Source: JAIRLS01 sp031551455 (GTDB lineage Bacteria > Bacteroidota > Bacteroidia > Bacteroidales > UBA4181). From it: a DNA stretch of 64,000 nt. Location of the stretch: assembly GCA_031551455.1 (NCBI GenBank), contig JAVBNP010000006.1, positions 1 through 64,000 on the forward strand, written 5' to 3'. Shown here in pieces: positions 53,396 to 63,148 of the stretch. The translations under genes and the position numbers were made by a program. The notes beneath the pieces are model-generated. The model saw nothing but the letters and a program-made list of their open reading frames with translations. It did not search any database and was not told the DNA's origin. How positions within the stretch are numbered: position 1 is the stretch's first letter; the number at the start of each line of letters is the position of its first letter.

Positions 53396-53911
53396 ATGCC
53401 TCCGGTACGTCCTCGTCCCCAAGCTCAAAAACCGAAATCCGAAAAAAATCCGGCCGGTTCCGGCAACACCACCACGATTGTTGTTATCATCATTTTGTTA
53501 CTGCTCATCGGTGGCGGTATTGCGGCTTATTTCCTTTATCCGCCTTTCCAAAACTTTTTCCGGAAAACTCCGAAAGAAACAATCGTCACGGAACCTGCTC
53601 CCAAGGATACAGTGGTGATCGAAGAAGCTCCTCCCATTGAAGAATTGAAACCCCAAAAACAAGAATCGTCAAATTCCGCACCCAAAGGATTTTACATCAT
53701 TGTAGGCAGCTATCGCAACCAAAGCTATGCGAACAAAATGGTCAAAAATTGCAGCAAGGATATTGAACTTGAAGTAATTTATTTCGAAGAAATCGGAATG
53801 TACAGAGTTTCGGCAGGTCATTACGACAATATCCACAAAGCTTATAATGATGCTTACAGTATCAAGGATTTGGACGGTTGCGCCAACGCATGGGTATTGG
53901 AAATCCTGTAA
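53396..53911 (+). CDS. SPOR-domain membrane protein
   Basis: 171 residues. Pro-rich start (PPVRPRPQAQKPKSEKN), one membrane helix (TIVVIIILLLLIGGGIAAYF), an acidic periplasmic linker, then a SPOR domain from about residue 95 (KGFYIIVGSYRNQSYANKM, ...YRVSAGHYDN). SPOR domains bind denuded glycan strands of peptidoglycan. Type II topology with the domain in the periplasm. It lies 65 bases after the SprF-like gene and may anchor envelope machinery to the wall. Two hairpins follow its stop. Confidence 0.85.
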   Translation: MPPVRPRPQAQKPKSEKNPAGSGNTTTIVVIIILLLLIGGGIAAYFLYPPFQNFFRKTPKETIVTEPAPKDTVVIEEAPPIEELKPQKQESSNSAPKGFYIIVGSYRNQSYANKMVKNCSKDIELEVIYFEEIGMYRVSAGHYDNIHKAYNDAYSIKDLDGCANAWVLEIL

Positions 53912-54308
53912 AACATCGACATACAGGTATTGTATCATCACTTAACAAAGCAATACATCCAATCTAATTAATGCGATTATTGAAAATCGCATAACAAGAA
54001 TACGATAAAACCGAATTCCGCGAGAACAAAAATCGACAAGTTGTTCCCGCAGAATTCGGTTTGTTTAAAAATTTATCTATTTACGACATCAATTTTATCG
54101 AGACTGATATATGTCCGTACACCGGAAAACATGGATAACATCGGACAACCGGACGATTGTTGCAATATTCTGCTTTTAAACAGGCAATTAATTGAAACCT
54201 ATTTGTTAATAATTTCGTATACATTAGTCAGATACATGATCATGATTCATCGAATTTTAAATCTGCATGGTTCCACACCGAATTATTACAAATAAAAAAT
54301 TACCCGAT
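53912..54308. other. Intergenic region before the giant adhesin
   Basis: No gene seen. It holds an 8-bp perfect hairpin (ATGCGATT/AATCGCAT, 53971-53992), a long terminator-like hairpin (54008-54062), and AT-rich sequence before the adhesin start; no TAnnTTTG promoter was recognised there. Confidence 0.5.
54008..54062 (+). terminator. Long hairpin terminator after the SPOR gene
   Basis: AAACCGAATTC...GAATTCGGTTT with further pairing GCG/CGC and GAACAA/TTGTTC inward, about 20 pairs with two mismatches and an 11-base loop, followed by an A/T tract. The likely end of the 47.9-53.9 kb transcript. Confidence 0.65.
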
Positions 54309-57300
54309 ATGCTTCGATACATAAAGGTATTGATTCTCCCGTACTTTTTATTCATTGCACAACAAACGGCAGCGCAACAACCTCCGGTCGCGTTGAGCCA
54401 CACGATCACGCTCACGGGATTTAACGGATATATAAATAAAATCACTGTTGTTTATACCATCAAAAACAATGGTTCGGATAAATTGGAAAACATTGTTCTG
54501 ACGGACAATTACACCCAAATGTTCGGTACCGAAGCAACAGCAAGTACTTTCGCCAAAACATTGACCACCGTTCCCGCGGGCAACGGAATTACGTTAAATC
54601 CCGCTTATCAAGGAGGATCGGATAATTTATTGCAAACGGGGTCGTTTTTGGACTCCGCAGATGAAGCCAAAATTACCGTAACCTTTGAGGTGGAACTTAC
54701 CTCAAAATACAAAGGAGATCAATTTAACAGCAACGCCCGATTGGCATGCGACGGATTTACGTTTCCCGTACTTTCCGTTGCCGCATTGAACCTCTGCCAA
54801 ATCACCATCGAAAAAGTAAACGGACTTTCGTTGTCGCAAACGGGAACCGCCATCGTCAGCACGGCCGAAAAAGATCAGGAAACGCTTGTTTTCGTCATCA
54901 CCCGCAAAGGTATGACCACCAAAGAAACGAGAGTCAGTTACAGTTTCACGCCTTCGGCTTCGCGTCCGGCAGCCAATCGAGCAACCATGCCCGGCGATAT
55001 CAGTTGGATCAGTTCGCAAACGGGCACCATTATCTTTCCCAAAGACAACACAAATCCTCAAACCGTCAGCATCAAAATTGTAGACGATCTGATTTACGAA
55101 TTGCTCGAATATTTCGATTTAACACTCACCCCCGTTGCCGCTTACCCGGAAGCATCCATTTTACAACGAAAGGTTGAAACGGAAATCCTCAGCGATGACG
55201 CCAAACCGGTGGTAACCGTTGAACAAGCGGGACCGAAAACGATTATTGAAGGAAACGGCGGTGCAGCTGTGTCTACGTTGGTTCCGATCAGAGTTTCCAT
55301 CAGTAATGCTTCTTATTTGCCCGTTACGGTCAGTTGGTCCATCAGTGCGGTCGGAACCAATAATTTCAATGCCCCCACGTCCGGCACGATAACGTTTGCG
55401 GCAAACACGACCGATTTACAACAAACATTCAATATACTCGTCAGTCAAGACGAATTGGAAGAAAGCGATTATCCGTTTAAAGTAAACTTCACGGCAACCA
55501 ATGCGGAAACGGTCATTAACAATGCTCCCCTGTCATATACCATCAAAGATGACGATATGCGACGGATCATTTGGAATACCCAAAGCCCGGGGTTGTATTT
55601 CAAAAAAATGGATGCCGGCAGCGAAATCGTGGATACCATGTACATCAATTTTCTGGTAACCGATGCAACATTGAAAAACCCGAAAGTACATATCATCCTG
55701 CCCGCGGGCGTTACGCCGATAACAACCTATTTGACCAATATTCATGACGAAAGTACCGTAAAAGGCGTAAAATTCGCTTCATGGACGGCAAGTACACGTA
55801 CGTTGATCTATGATTTGGTTGGAAACGGTGATCTGAAAGCGGGAGACATGGTCCATTTCAAGATCATTCGTAAAGCCGAATGTACTGCAACGCTGGGAGC
55901 GGTAAAAGACATCGTGAAAGTGGAAGCGACCAACGTTGCCGCCCAACCTTGGGTTAAAGACGGTCTCGTAACCAACAAACAGGAATGGGAAGTACCGCAT
56001 ACCATTAACAAAGGCAAGCTTAGCCTAACGATAAAAGCCGGCGATTTATTGATGTACGAAAACGAAGGCGATTTGAGGGATCAAAAGCTGGAAGTAATGA
56101 ACAGCGGACAAGGGTCCATGAAAAATTGCACCATCCGAATCGCATTCCCGAAGGAAATCGTCGAAATGACCGCATTGACCATCGGAACGACAGTCATCGG
56201 GACATTACCGACGCGCCAATTGTCGGGAACCGAAAGCTTCTACGACATCATCCTCTCGGGAACACTTTTGGGCAGCGATCAATTGTTGACCGCGGGCGAA
56301 AAAATCAACATCACGTACACCTTAAAAGGGGGGCAGAAAAAGAACGTCGGTTGCGGATTGAAATACGAAAAAATATCCGCATGGTGGGGTTGCAGCACGT
56401 CGGCCAAACCGGACGCAACGGTTCCCGCCACCATCGAATTATATCGCCCCGAAGGTGTTCCGCAATTGACTCGTACGCTGATTCCTCCGACGGGAGAATT
56501 GAACGAGTCGGGCGTCAACATTTACAAAATGGAACTCAAGAACGAGGGACAAAGCGATGCTTACTACACCAACATACCGATAACCATTTATTCGTACAAA
56601 ACGGATAAATTGGGATCGGGAGCAAGCGACGTCGTCGTTACGTTAAGCGCGGGCACACCCACGTATACGCTTGCGGCTCGCACCGACAGAGGCGTTACGG
56701 TAACCAATCTGATTATTCCCGCGGGAGAAACCGCAACCATAGAGTATAAAATAACGCGTAACGTATTGGACAGATATTCGGGTTCGCCGAATGCCAATGT
56801 CCTCAACGAAGATTATTTCCTGCATATTCGATCGGAAAAAATCACTTATTCCGACGAATGTAACGAAAATCCGGGAAGCATTGACGTCGGCTATTTTACG
56901 CAGAATGCGGGCAGCGTTAACGTCAGCCACTTGCCAATCATCAAACCGACGCATTTCGACATGCTTTTTGCCAAAAAGTTCGGAACTTGGTCTTTCGAAT
57001 TCGGAACCGCCAATACCGTATTCCCCATGGCCGAAACGAAAGGCTTTTTCGGTCCGAACGATAACGGGGCGGGAAAAAAAGTGGTGATCAATTTTGATTT
57101 AAGCACCAACAAATTTCTTCCCCAAGAAATAAAAATTACCGCCGCCGATGGAACATCGTACAACCAAACCAACGGAATTTTGGTCAGTTGGACGGCAAGC
57201 GGCGCCGTTCCGAAAAATCAAACCAACCTGCCCGTAAGCAATGTTAACGATGCGGCGCCCGACGGAAAATATACCGTCACCATCCCGTTTAATATCGCAA

Positions 57301-60300
57301 AATTGTGTTCGGCCGGAGCACGTTTCGATTTTAAAGTAAAGGGAGACGACTGTTCGGCCGGCAACGAATTCTCCGTTAAATATACCGTCGATTTCGTCAC
57401 AAAGGCAGGGAAGGTACATAAGCTGTACCAAGTTACGGGCGTCACAGCCATTAAGTGCGCCAACGAAGCGGGAGCAAACCTTAAAGATTGGGATGACCCG
57501 AACAGCATCTATATTCAAATGAATCGTCTCAGCCTCGGCATGAGAGACAATAACAACAACGGATTGGAAAATGCCGGCGACGCCATGTCGACCAATACAA
57601 GCGGAATGCGGCTGGATCGATTCTACCACGGTGATACGTTGGAATTTGTATACAAAATCAGAACCAAAAACGACCCGAATTCAAACGTAACCGCATCCGA
57701 CGGTATTTCCACTCCGTGGGAATATCTCTACGTTACCCTCGACAAGATGAGTCAAAAACGATTTACGCATCTCGAATCGAGCTATAATGTTTACATCGGC
57801 CCCGATCAAGCCGTCAATCCGGGACAACCTCGACCGAACGGCAGCGGCCCGGCAACGCCGCAATACATTCCTTCAACCGACTCGGTTTACTTCAGGCTGA
57901 ATCCGGCAAGCAAATTCAACGAAATGGACTCGGTAGTGTTCCGAACTCGCTGGTTGGTGCAAACCATGACCATGAACACCGGTGCAAACGGCACAAATTC
58001 AACAAGAATAGAAGAAAACCACATGGTAAAACATTGGGTATACTGTTGGCATGCCGTAAGAAACACAAACGATATTTTCAGACCTTTTACAAATTCCGAT
58101 TTTGCCGTTCCGACAGATTACGGGTTGATGCAAAAATACGAACGGGGATCTTCCTCCATTCAATTATATTCGTTATCGCACGGCACCAACGGAATATTCG
58201 GCGGCGGCGGTTCGGGATATATGTTCGACAAATATTATATCTCTCAAAATACCGAATACGATTATTTTGAAGTATTCGGATTGCACGCCACCAACGACGC
58301 CGTTCCGATATTTTTCCCGTACGAATTGCGGAAACCGCATTACATTGATAGTATCTCTTTCATGATTCCCTATGGATATCGCTTGACGCAAAACGTACAG
58401 CTTTTCGGTAACTCGGGTTTGGCGCGCATGCAATATGCGACAGCCGGCACGCCGTACAACGGCTTTGTATCCGTTATAGCGCCCAACCCGCAAATGCAGG
58501 GTTTCAAACAAAAGTTAATCTTCAATAATTGGCATAAAAACCCGTATACACAACACACGCCGGGAACGGATTATCAGATACCCGACGAATCTTGGGGATC
58601 GCGTCCTTTCATGCGGCTCGAACTGACACCCAAAGCGCCGTATGGAGAATATACCGTATACATCAAAACAAATTACGGAAGCACCAAGGATTATCCCTCG
58701 AATTTAGGAATTCCCAAGTTGGAGTCGAAAAATTCAATCGGATTTAAAATTCGCAATACCGCACCCACCTTCTTGCTTTCATGTGTTCCCAACACCGTGC
58801 AAGCCCGAGGCGATACGGTGCAATGGACCATCAGAATCGAAAACAAAAGTTCCGACAAAATCAACGGAACGGCTAAAAGCGGATACTTGTACATGGGCAA
58901 TATGAACGACGTATACGGCGCCGGCAGTTTCGATTTGGATATAGAAGCCTGCGAATTACTGAACGAAACCGGAAACCGGTTCAATCCGAACAAAAAAGGA
59001 GAAGGGTTCGGAAATCGGTGGATCTATGTGGGCGATCTTCCCGCAGCCACCACTAAAATATACCGATTCACGGCCGTTATCAAAAACTGGGCAGGTCATT
59101 GCGACAAGGACAGTTTGTTCCTCACTCCTTGGTTTGATTGCGAAAACGACGGAAGCGTTCCGAATTTGAGTAATTCTCCCGCGGGAGCCTGTGACACCAC
59201 CTACGACAGACATGTGGGACGTTCCGTAAATATATACATGGAACACCAACCGGCTCATTTGGCGGGTGAAGTAACCGCATTGTATCAAACGCCGACGGAT
59301 CCTTCCGTTCCCGGAAGCGCCAAATTCGGTTCGGACGAAATACAAGCCGGAACCCCTTTCCCCGTGGAAATCAAACTTTCGAGTACCGATATTATTTCCG
59401 TGAAAAACGCTCAAATAGAGATGTTATTACCCGCAGGTATGACCTATGTTTCGGGGACGGCATATTATGAAACGGGGGGCAGTAACCAACCGTTTGTCAA
59501 AGACGGAAGCAATAAAGATGCTCTGGATCGAAACGTTGACGGCAGCGGAACACCGTTTACGCTTATCATGACGGATATTACGGGTCAACCGCTCATTTTG
59601 GAAGGTCTTACGCAAAATGACACGACCAAACGTGATATTTATTTGAGATTCAAGTTGACCACCGATTGCAGTTTTAATGCCGACAGCGCCATCATTAAGG
59701 CACACATCGACGGACAACATCTTTGCGACGCATCGGCGATGTACCACAATAACCCCGATACCATACAGGGTTTGCAAATATACCTTGAAGGGTATCGCTA
59801 TTACATCCTCACCGATGCAATATACGGGCCTCAAGGTTACACCTTTGCACTATGCGAGGACGGTAAAAAGAAAAAAACGCTTCGGGGACAATTTACGCGC
59901 CAAGGCAGAGCGTTGCAAAACGATTATTTCGAACTCAAAATGCCCGGTTATTTCTCGCTCGATCCCGAACCCTCACCCGGAAAATCCGTCATCAAATATT
60001 TCTCGTGGAATCCGGACGATCCGATGGCCATACCTCCGTTGGTCATCGATTCGGTGAGCGAAGATCCGATTATTATCACCAAATCGGCCGATGCCGACAC
60101 GATCATTTATCGTTGGAAATTACCGGTAGTCTATTCCGCGAAAACCACTCAAAATTTGTTGGTGGAATACAATATTCCAGTCATTTTAAATGACTTGGCT
60201 CCAAATATAAAACTCGACAATCCATTTGTTCTCAACATTGTGGCCGACAAAACCAATCAATGCAGCGGCAAAGGCGCTTTGCTGGCCACCGATACGCTTA

Positions 60301-63131
60301 TGGCACAAGTGTACATCAATGAAGTGGGATTGGCCAAAAGAGTATCCAAAGTATTAAATGCCGATCAATATTTTACCGTTACGTATACCTATACGCTTGT
60401 CAATTTGAGCAATGTTCCCGTATATAACGTAACGCTTACCGATAATCTTGCTTCGATGTTCGGCGGGATGATCGATTTCAAGGCGGGTTCATTCTCCATT
60501 GACACCACCAACGCATCCGGATTGAAAGCAAACGACGGCTATGCCGGAAACGGAGCCGTGATATATGCGGGAACCATGGCTGCGGGCGAAACAAAAACGG
60601 TAGTGCTAACGTTCGATGCGCGACCCAACATGACCTATGACGGACGTACTTTCGAAAACAATGCAAAGTTGACCGCCAGCAATACCGAAAATTGCGAAAC
60701 GTTCGATATATCGACCGATTCGCAAAACGATGATCCCGGAACGCCGCCCGCAGCATTTGCCGATCCGACACCCATTAGTTTTAACAGCCTACGATTCAAA
60801 GATATCGGCCCGATTACGGTACAGGAAAATGTCGGTACCATGACGCTTACCATCGAGCGTGTGGGTGATTTGTCGGCATACGATTTTTATTTTCTGCTTG
60901 CCGACAAATCAGATCTCGGCGGATATTTGCCCATAAGCTTCTACAATGAAGCCACGGTAGGCAGTTCGCCCGACGGTTGCACCGATGCTTGGCGCGATCC
61001 CGAAAAAGAAAAACTTACTTTCCCTGCGGGAAAATCCGAAATGACCGTTCAAGTGCACATTGTCGACGACAATATCGACGAAACGCCGCTTATCGATAAT
61101 ATTTCGGAAGCATTCGCGGCCATTATCACGCATGTATCCATGCCCGACGATGTTTCGTTCATCAACGACACATTGATCGTGGTTATCGAAGACAACGACA
61201 TGCTTCCCACTTTGTCGATTTGGGCCATGGCAGACTCAATTCGCGAACGAACAATTATTTTGGGTCCGGGACACAATTACGGTACCAACGATATGAAATT
61301 CGAGCTCCGCTTGAGTAACCCCACCATCAATTACGCAACCATCAAAGCGAATTGGCAAACCGAAAACGGTTCGGGATTGGCTGTGGGAGGTTCCGCGGGC
61401 ATACAAGGCGTCGATTTCGATTATTACGAACAACTTGCCGCAGCAATTCCGGCTTTCACGCTGGGATGCATCGCAACCGATACCATTCAAACCATTACCG
61501 TTAAAGTGGTTGCCGACAGCATACCCGAAACGGCCAAAAAGGTAAAAGTATCCTTATCGGGCGTGCAAGGCATTATTCCGGGAACCCTCGAAGCTTATTC
61601 CACCATTGTCGACGACGATATCAAGATAGATACGATCAAATTGAAAAATTTGATTTGCAAAGGCGACGGAACGGGTGAAATAACCGTTAAAGCCCGCGGA
61701 GGCGAAACATACGCATCCGGAGGAAAATACCACTACCGATGGACGGGACCGGGAGGATTCAATGCTTATGAATTCACTTCCGGAAACAATGCGATACAAA
61801 ACCTCCAAGCGGGATTTTATGCGGTAACCGTAACCGATGTATGGAGCACTCCCACGGATTCGAGCTTTATCATTGAAGTAAAAGAACCGACGCTTCCCCT
61901 TGCCGTTCATGTCGATAGCAAACAAGACGTCACTTGCAACGGAGGTAATGACGGATTGATCAACACCACCGTTTCGGGAGGTTGGAATGTTGTATTGCCT
62001 TACGATATCAAGTGGACCAAAAAAGATGATGTCGGATATTCTTCAACTTCCGACGACATTAATACGCTGACGGCCGGATTGTACCGGATTACGGTGAAAG
62101 ACAGTGTGTCATGTGTGGTAAAAGACAGCGTTGAAATCAAGGAACCGCTTCCGCTCGGCATCGACAATACCGTTGTTCGGGATATCACATGCAAAGGAAG
62201 TTCGGACGGAAGCATCGAAATAACCATTGTCGGAGGAAATCCTTTCCCGACACCCAATGATCCGTACTTAATCTTTTGGACCGGTCCGAGCATCAATGCC
62301 GGTAATAACAACAAAACAAGCATTTCCGGATTGTTGCCGGGCACATACACCGTGGTTATAAGCGATAACGGTTGCGGTACGATCACCGATTTCTTCACGA
62401 TAAAAGAACCCGCCACGCTGATGACGGCTTCCGTCGAAAGTATTACCGATGTTGCTTGTAAAGGCGATGCTTCCGGTATAGCCGTCATAAAAGCTGAAGG
62501 CGGATGGGGAAAATACACCTATGCATGGAGTGACGGTATAACAACGGACAATAATACCCGCAACGATTTGAAAGCGGGAGATTACAGTGTCCTTGTAACC
62601 GACAGCGCGGGATGTACCAAAAATCTTTCACCCGTTACCATCGGAGAGCCTGCCGAAAGAATGAAAGTAACGCTCACCGCAACCGACGAAACATATCAAA
62701 ACGGTAACGATGGTACCATTACGGTTGATGTTACGGGCGGAGTTCCCGCATATATTTATTCGTGGGCCGATGCACCGACGCTAAACACCGCTTTCCGTAA
62801 TTTCCTCGAAGCGGGAACCTATACGGTTACCGTTACCGATCAACAAAATTGCGTCATGAGCGAAAGCGCCGTCATTAACGAGCCAAACACAACGGATAAT
62901 TTGCCGAACGTATTTACCCCGGACGGAGACGGCTTTAACGATAAGTTACTGGAATATCATCACATTAAGGTTTTCGATCGTTGGGGTTTGCTTCTCTATG
63001 ATGGTACCGATGGTTGGGATGGTCGTTACAAAGGCAAAATGATGCCCTCGGGAACTTATTTTTATGTCTTAATTGACGATACCACGGGTAAAGAATATAA
63101 GAGTTCGGTATTATTGCAAATTCTCAAATAA
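54309..63131 (+). CDS. Giant T9SS adhesin with Calx-beta, DUF11-like and SprB repeats
   Basis: 2940 residues from ATG 54309 (MLRYIKVLILPYFLFIAQQT signal; the in-frame ATG 14 codons earlier is disfavoured). Approximate layout: DUF11-like domain 20-140 (VYTIKNNGSDKLENIVLTDN), two Calx-beta-like domains 170-420 (ILSDDAKPVVTVEQAG), a long repetitive beta-rich centre with cysteine pairs, a second DUF11-like domain 1997-2130 (YTYTLVNLSNVPVYNVTLTD), two Calx-beta-like domains 2160-2437, five SprB-type repeats 2443-2857 (CKGDGTGEITV, CNGGNDGLINTTVSGG, CKGSSDGSIEITIVGG, CKGDASGIAVIKAEGG, YQNGNDGTITVDVTGG), and the terminal gliding-type CTD (LPNVFTPDGDGFNDKLLEYH). A mobile surface filament protein, expected to need the SprF-like protein encoded 17 bases downstream. 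Confidence 0.87.
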   Translation: MLRYIKVLILPYFLFIAQQTAAQQPPVALSHTITLTGFNGYINKITVVYTIKNNGSDKLENIVLTDNYTQMFGTEATASTFAKTLTTVPAGNGITLNPAYQGGSDNLLQTGSFLDSADEAKITVTFEVELTSKYKGDQFNSNARLACDGFTFPVLSVAALNLCQITIEKVNGLSLSQTGTAIVSTAEKDQETLVFVITRKGMTTKETRVSYSFTPSASRPAANRATMPGDISWISSQTGTIIFPKDNTNPQTVSIKIVDDLIYELLEYFDLTLTPVAAYPEASILQRKVETEILSDDAKPVVTVEQAGPKTIIEGNGGAAVSTLVPIRVSISNASYLPVTVSWSISAVGTNNFNAPTSGTITFAANTTDLQQTFNILVSQDELEESDYPFKVNFTATNAETVINNAPLSYTIKDDDMRRIIWNTQSPGLYFKKMDAGSEIVDTMYINFLVTDATLKNPKVHIILPAGVTPITTYLTNIHDESTVKGVKFASWTASTRTLIYDLVGNGDLKAGDMVHFKIIRKAECTATLGAVKDIVKVEATNVAAQPWVKDGLVTNKQEWEVPHTINKGKLSLTIKAGDLLMYENEGDLRDQKLEVMNSGQGSMKNCTIRIAFPKEIVEMTALTIGTTVIGTLPTRQLSGTESFYDIILSGTLLGSDQLLTAGEKINITYTLKGGQKKNVGCGLKYEKISAWWGCSTSAKPDATVPATIELYRPEGVPQLTRTLIPPTGELNESGVNIYKMELKNEGQSDAYYTNIPITIYSYKTDKLGSGASDVVVTLSAGTPTYTLAARTDRGVTVTNLIIPAGETATIEYKITRNVLDRYSGSPNANVLNEDYFLHIRSEKITYSDECNENPGSIDVGYFTQNAGSVNVSHLPIIKPTHFDMLFAKKFGTWSFEFGTANTVFPMAETKGFFGPNDNGAGKKVVINFDLSTNKFLPQEIKITAADGTSYNQTNGILVSWTASGAVPKNQTNLPVSNVNDAAPDGKYTVTIPFNIAKLCSAGARFDFKVKGDDCSAGNEFSVKYTVDFVTKAGKVHKLYQVTGVTAIKCANEAGANLKDWDDPNSIYIQMNRLSLGMRDNNNNGLENAGDAMSTNTSGMRLDRFYHGDTLEFVYKIRTKNDPNSNVTASDGISTPWEYLYVTLDKMSQKRFTHLESSYNVYIGPDQAVNPGQPRPNGSGPATPQYIPSTDSVYFRLNPASKFNEMDSVVFRTRWLVQTMTMNTGANGTNSTRIEENHMVKHWVYCWHAVRNTNDIFRPFTNSDFAVPTDYGLMQKYERGSSSIQLYSLSHGTNGIFGGGGSGYMFDKYYISQNTEYDYFEVFGLHATNDAVPIFFPYELRKPHYIDSISFMIPYGYRLTQNVQLFGNSGLARMQYATAGTPYNGFVSVIAPNPQMQGFKQKLIFNNWHKNPYTQHTPGTDYQIPDESWGSRPFMRLELTPKAPYGEYTVYIKTNYGSTKDYPSNLGIPKLESKNSIGFKIRNTAPTFLLSCVPNTVQARGDTVQWTIRIENKSSDKINGTAKSGYLYMGNMNDVYGAGSFDLDIEACELLNETGNRFNPNKKGEGFGNRWIYVGDLPAATTKIYRFTAVIKNWAGHCDKDSLFLTPWFDCENDGSVPNLSNSPAGACDTTYDRHVGRSVNIYMEHQPAHLAGEVTALYQTPTDPSVPGSAKFGSDEIQAGTPFPVEIKLSSTDIISVKNAQIEMLLPAGMTYVSGTAYYETGGSNQPFVKDGSNKDALDRNVDGSGTPFTLIMTDITGQPLILEGLTQNDTTKRDIYLRFKLTTDCSFNADSAIIKAHIDGQHLCDASAMYHNNPDTIQGLQIYLEGYRYYILTDAIYGPQGYTFALCEDGKKKKTLRGQFTRQGRALQNDYFELKMPGYFSLDPEPSPGKSVIKYFSWNPDDPMAIPPLVIDSVSEDPIIITKSADADTIIYRWKLPVVYSAKTTQNLLVEYNIPVILNDLAPNIKLDNPFVLNIVADKTNQCSGKGALLATDTLMAQVYINEVGLAKRVSKVLNADQYFTVTYTYTLVNLSNVPVYNVTLTDNLASMFGGMIDFKAGSFSIDTTNASGLKANDGYAGNGAVIYAGTMAAGETKTVVLTFDARPNMTYDGRTFENNAKLTASNTENCETFDISTDSQNDDPGTPPAAFADPTPISFNSLRFKDIGPITVQENVGTMTLTIERVGDLSAYDFYFLLADKSDLGGYLPISFYNEATVGSSPDGCTDAWRDPEKEKLTFPAGKSEMTVQVHIVDDNIDETPLIDNISEAFAAIITHVSMPDDVSFINDTLIVVIEDNDMLPTLSIWAMADSIRERTIILGPGHNYGTNDMKFELRLSNPTINYATIKANWQTENGSGLAVGGSAGIQGVDFDYYEQLAAAIPAFTLGCIATDTIQTITVKVVADSIPETAKKVKVSLSGVQGIIPGTLEAYSTIVDDDIKIDTIKLKNLICKGDGTGEITVKARGGETYASGGKYHYRWTGPGGFNAYEFTSGNNAIQNLQAGFYAVTVTDVWSTPTDSSFIIEVKEPTLPLAVHVDSKQDVTCNGGNDGLINTTVSGGWNVVLPYDIKWTKKDDVGYSSTSDDINTLTAGLYRITVKDSVSCVVKDSVEIKEPLPLGIDNTVVRDITCKGSSDGSIEITIVGGNPFPTPNDPYLIFWTGPSINAGNNNKTSISGLLPGTYTVVISDNGCGTITDFFTIKEPATLMTASVESITDVACKGDASGIAVIKAEGGWGKYTYAWSDGITTDNNTRNDLKAGDYSVLVTDSAGCTKNLSPVTIGEPAERMKVTLTATDETYQNGNDGTITVDVTGGVPAYIYSWADAPTLNTAFRNFLEAGTYTVTVTDQQNCVMSESAVINEPNTTDNLPNVFTPDGDGFNDKLLEYHHIKVFDRWGLLLYDGTDGWDGRYKGKMMPSGTYFYVLIDDTTGKEYKSSVLLQILK

Positions 63132-63148
63132 GCCAAAAGAATCATACA

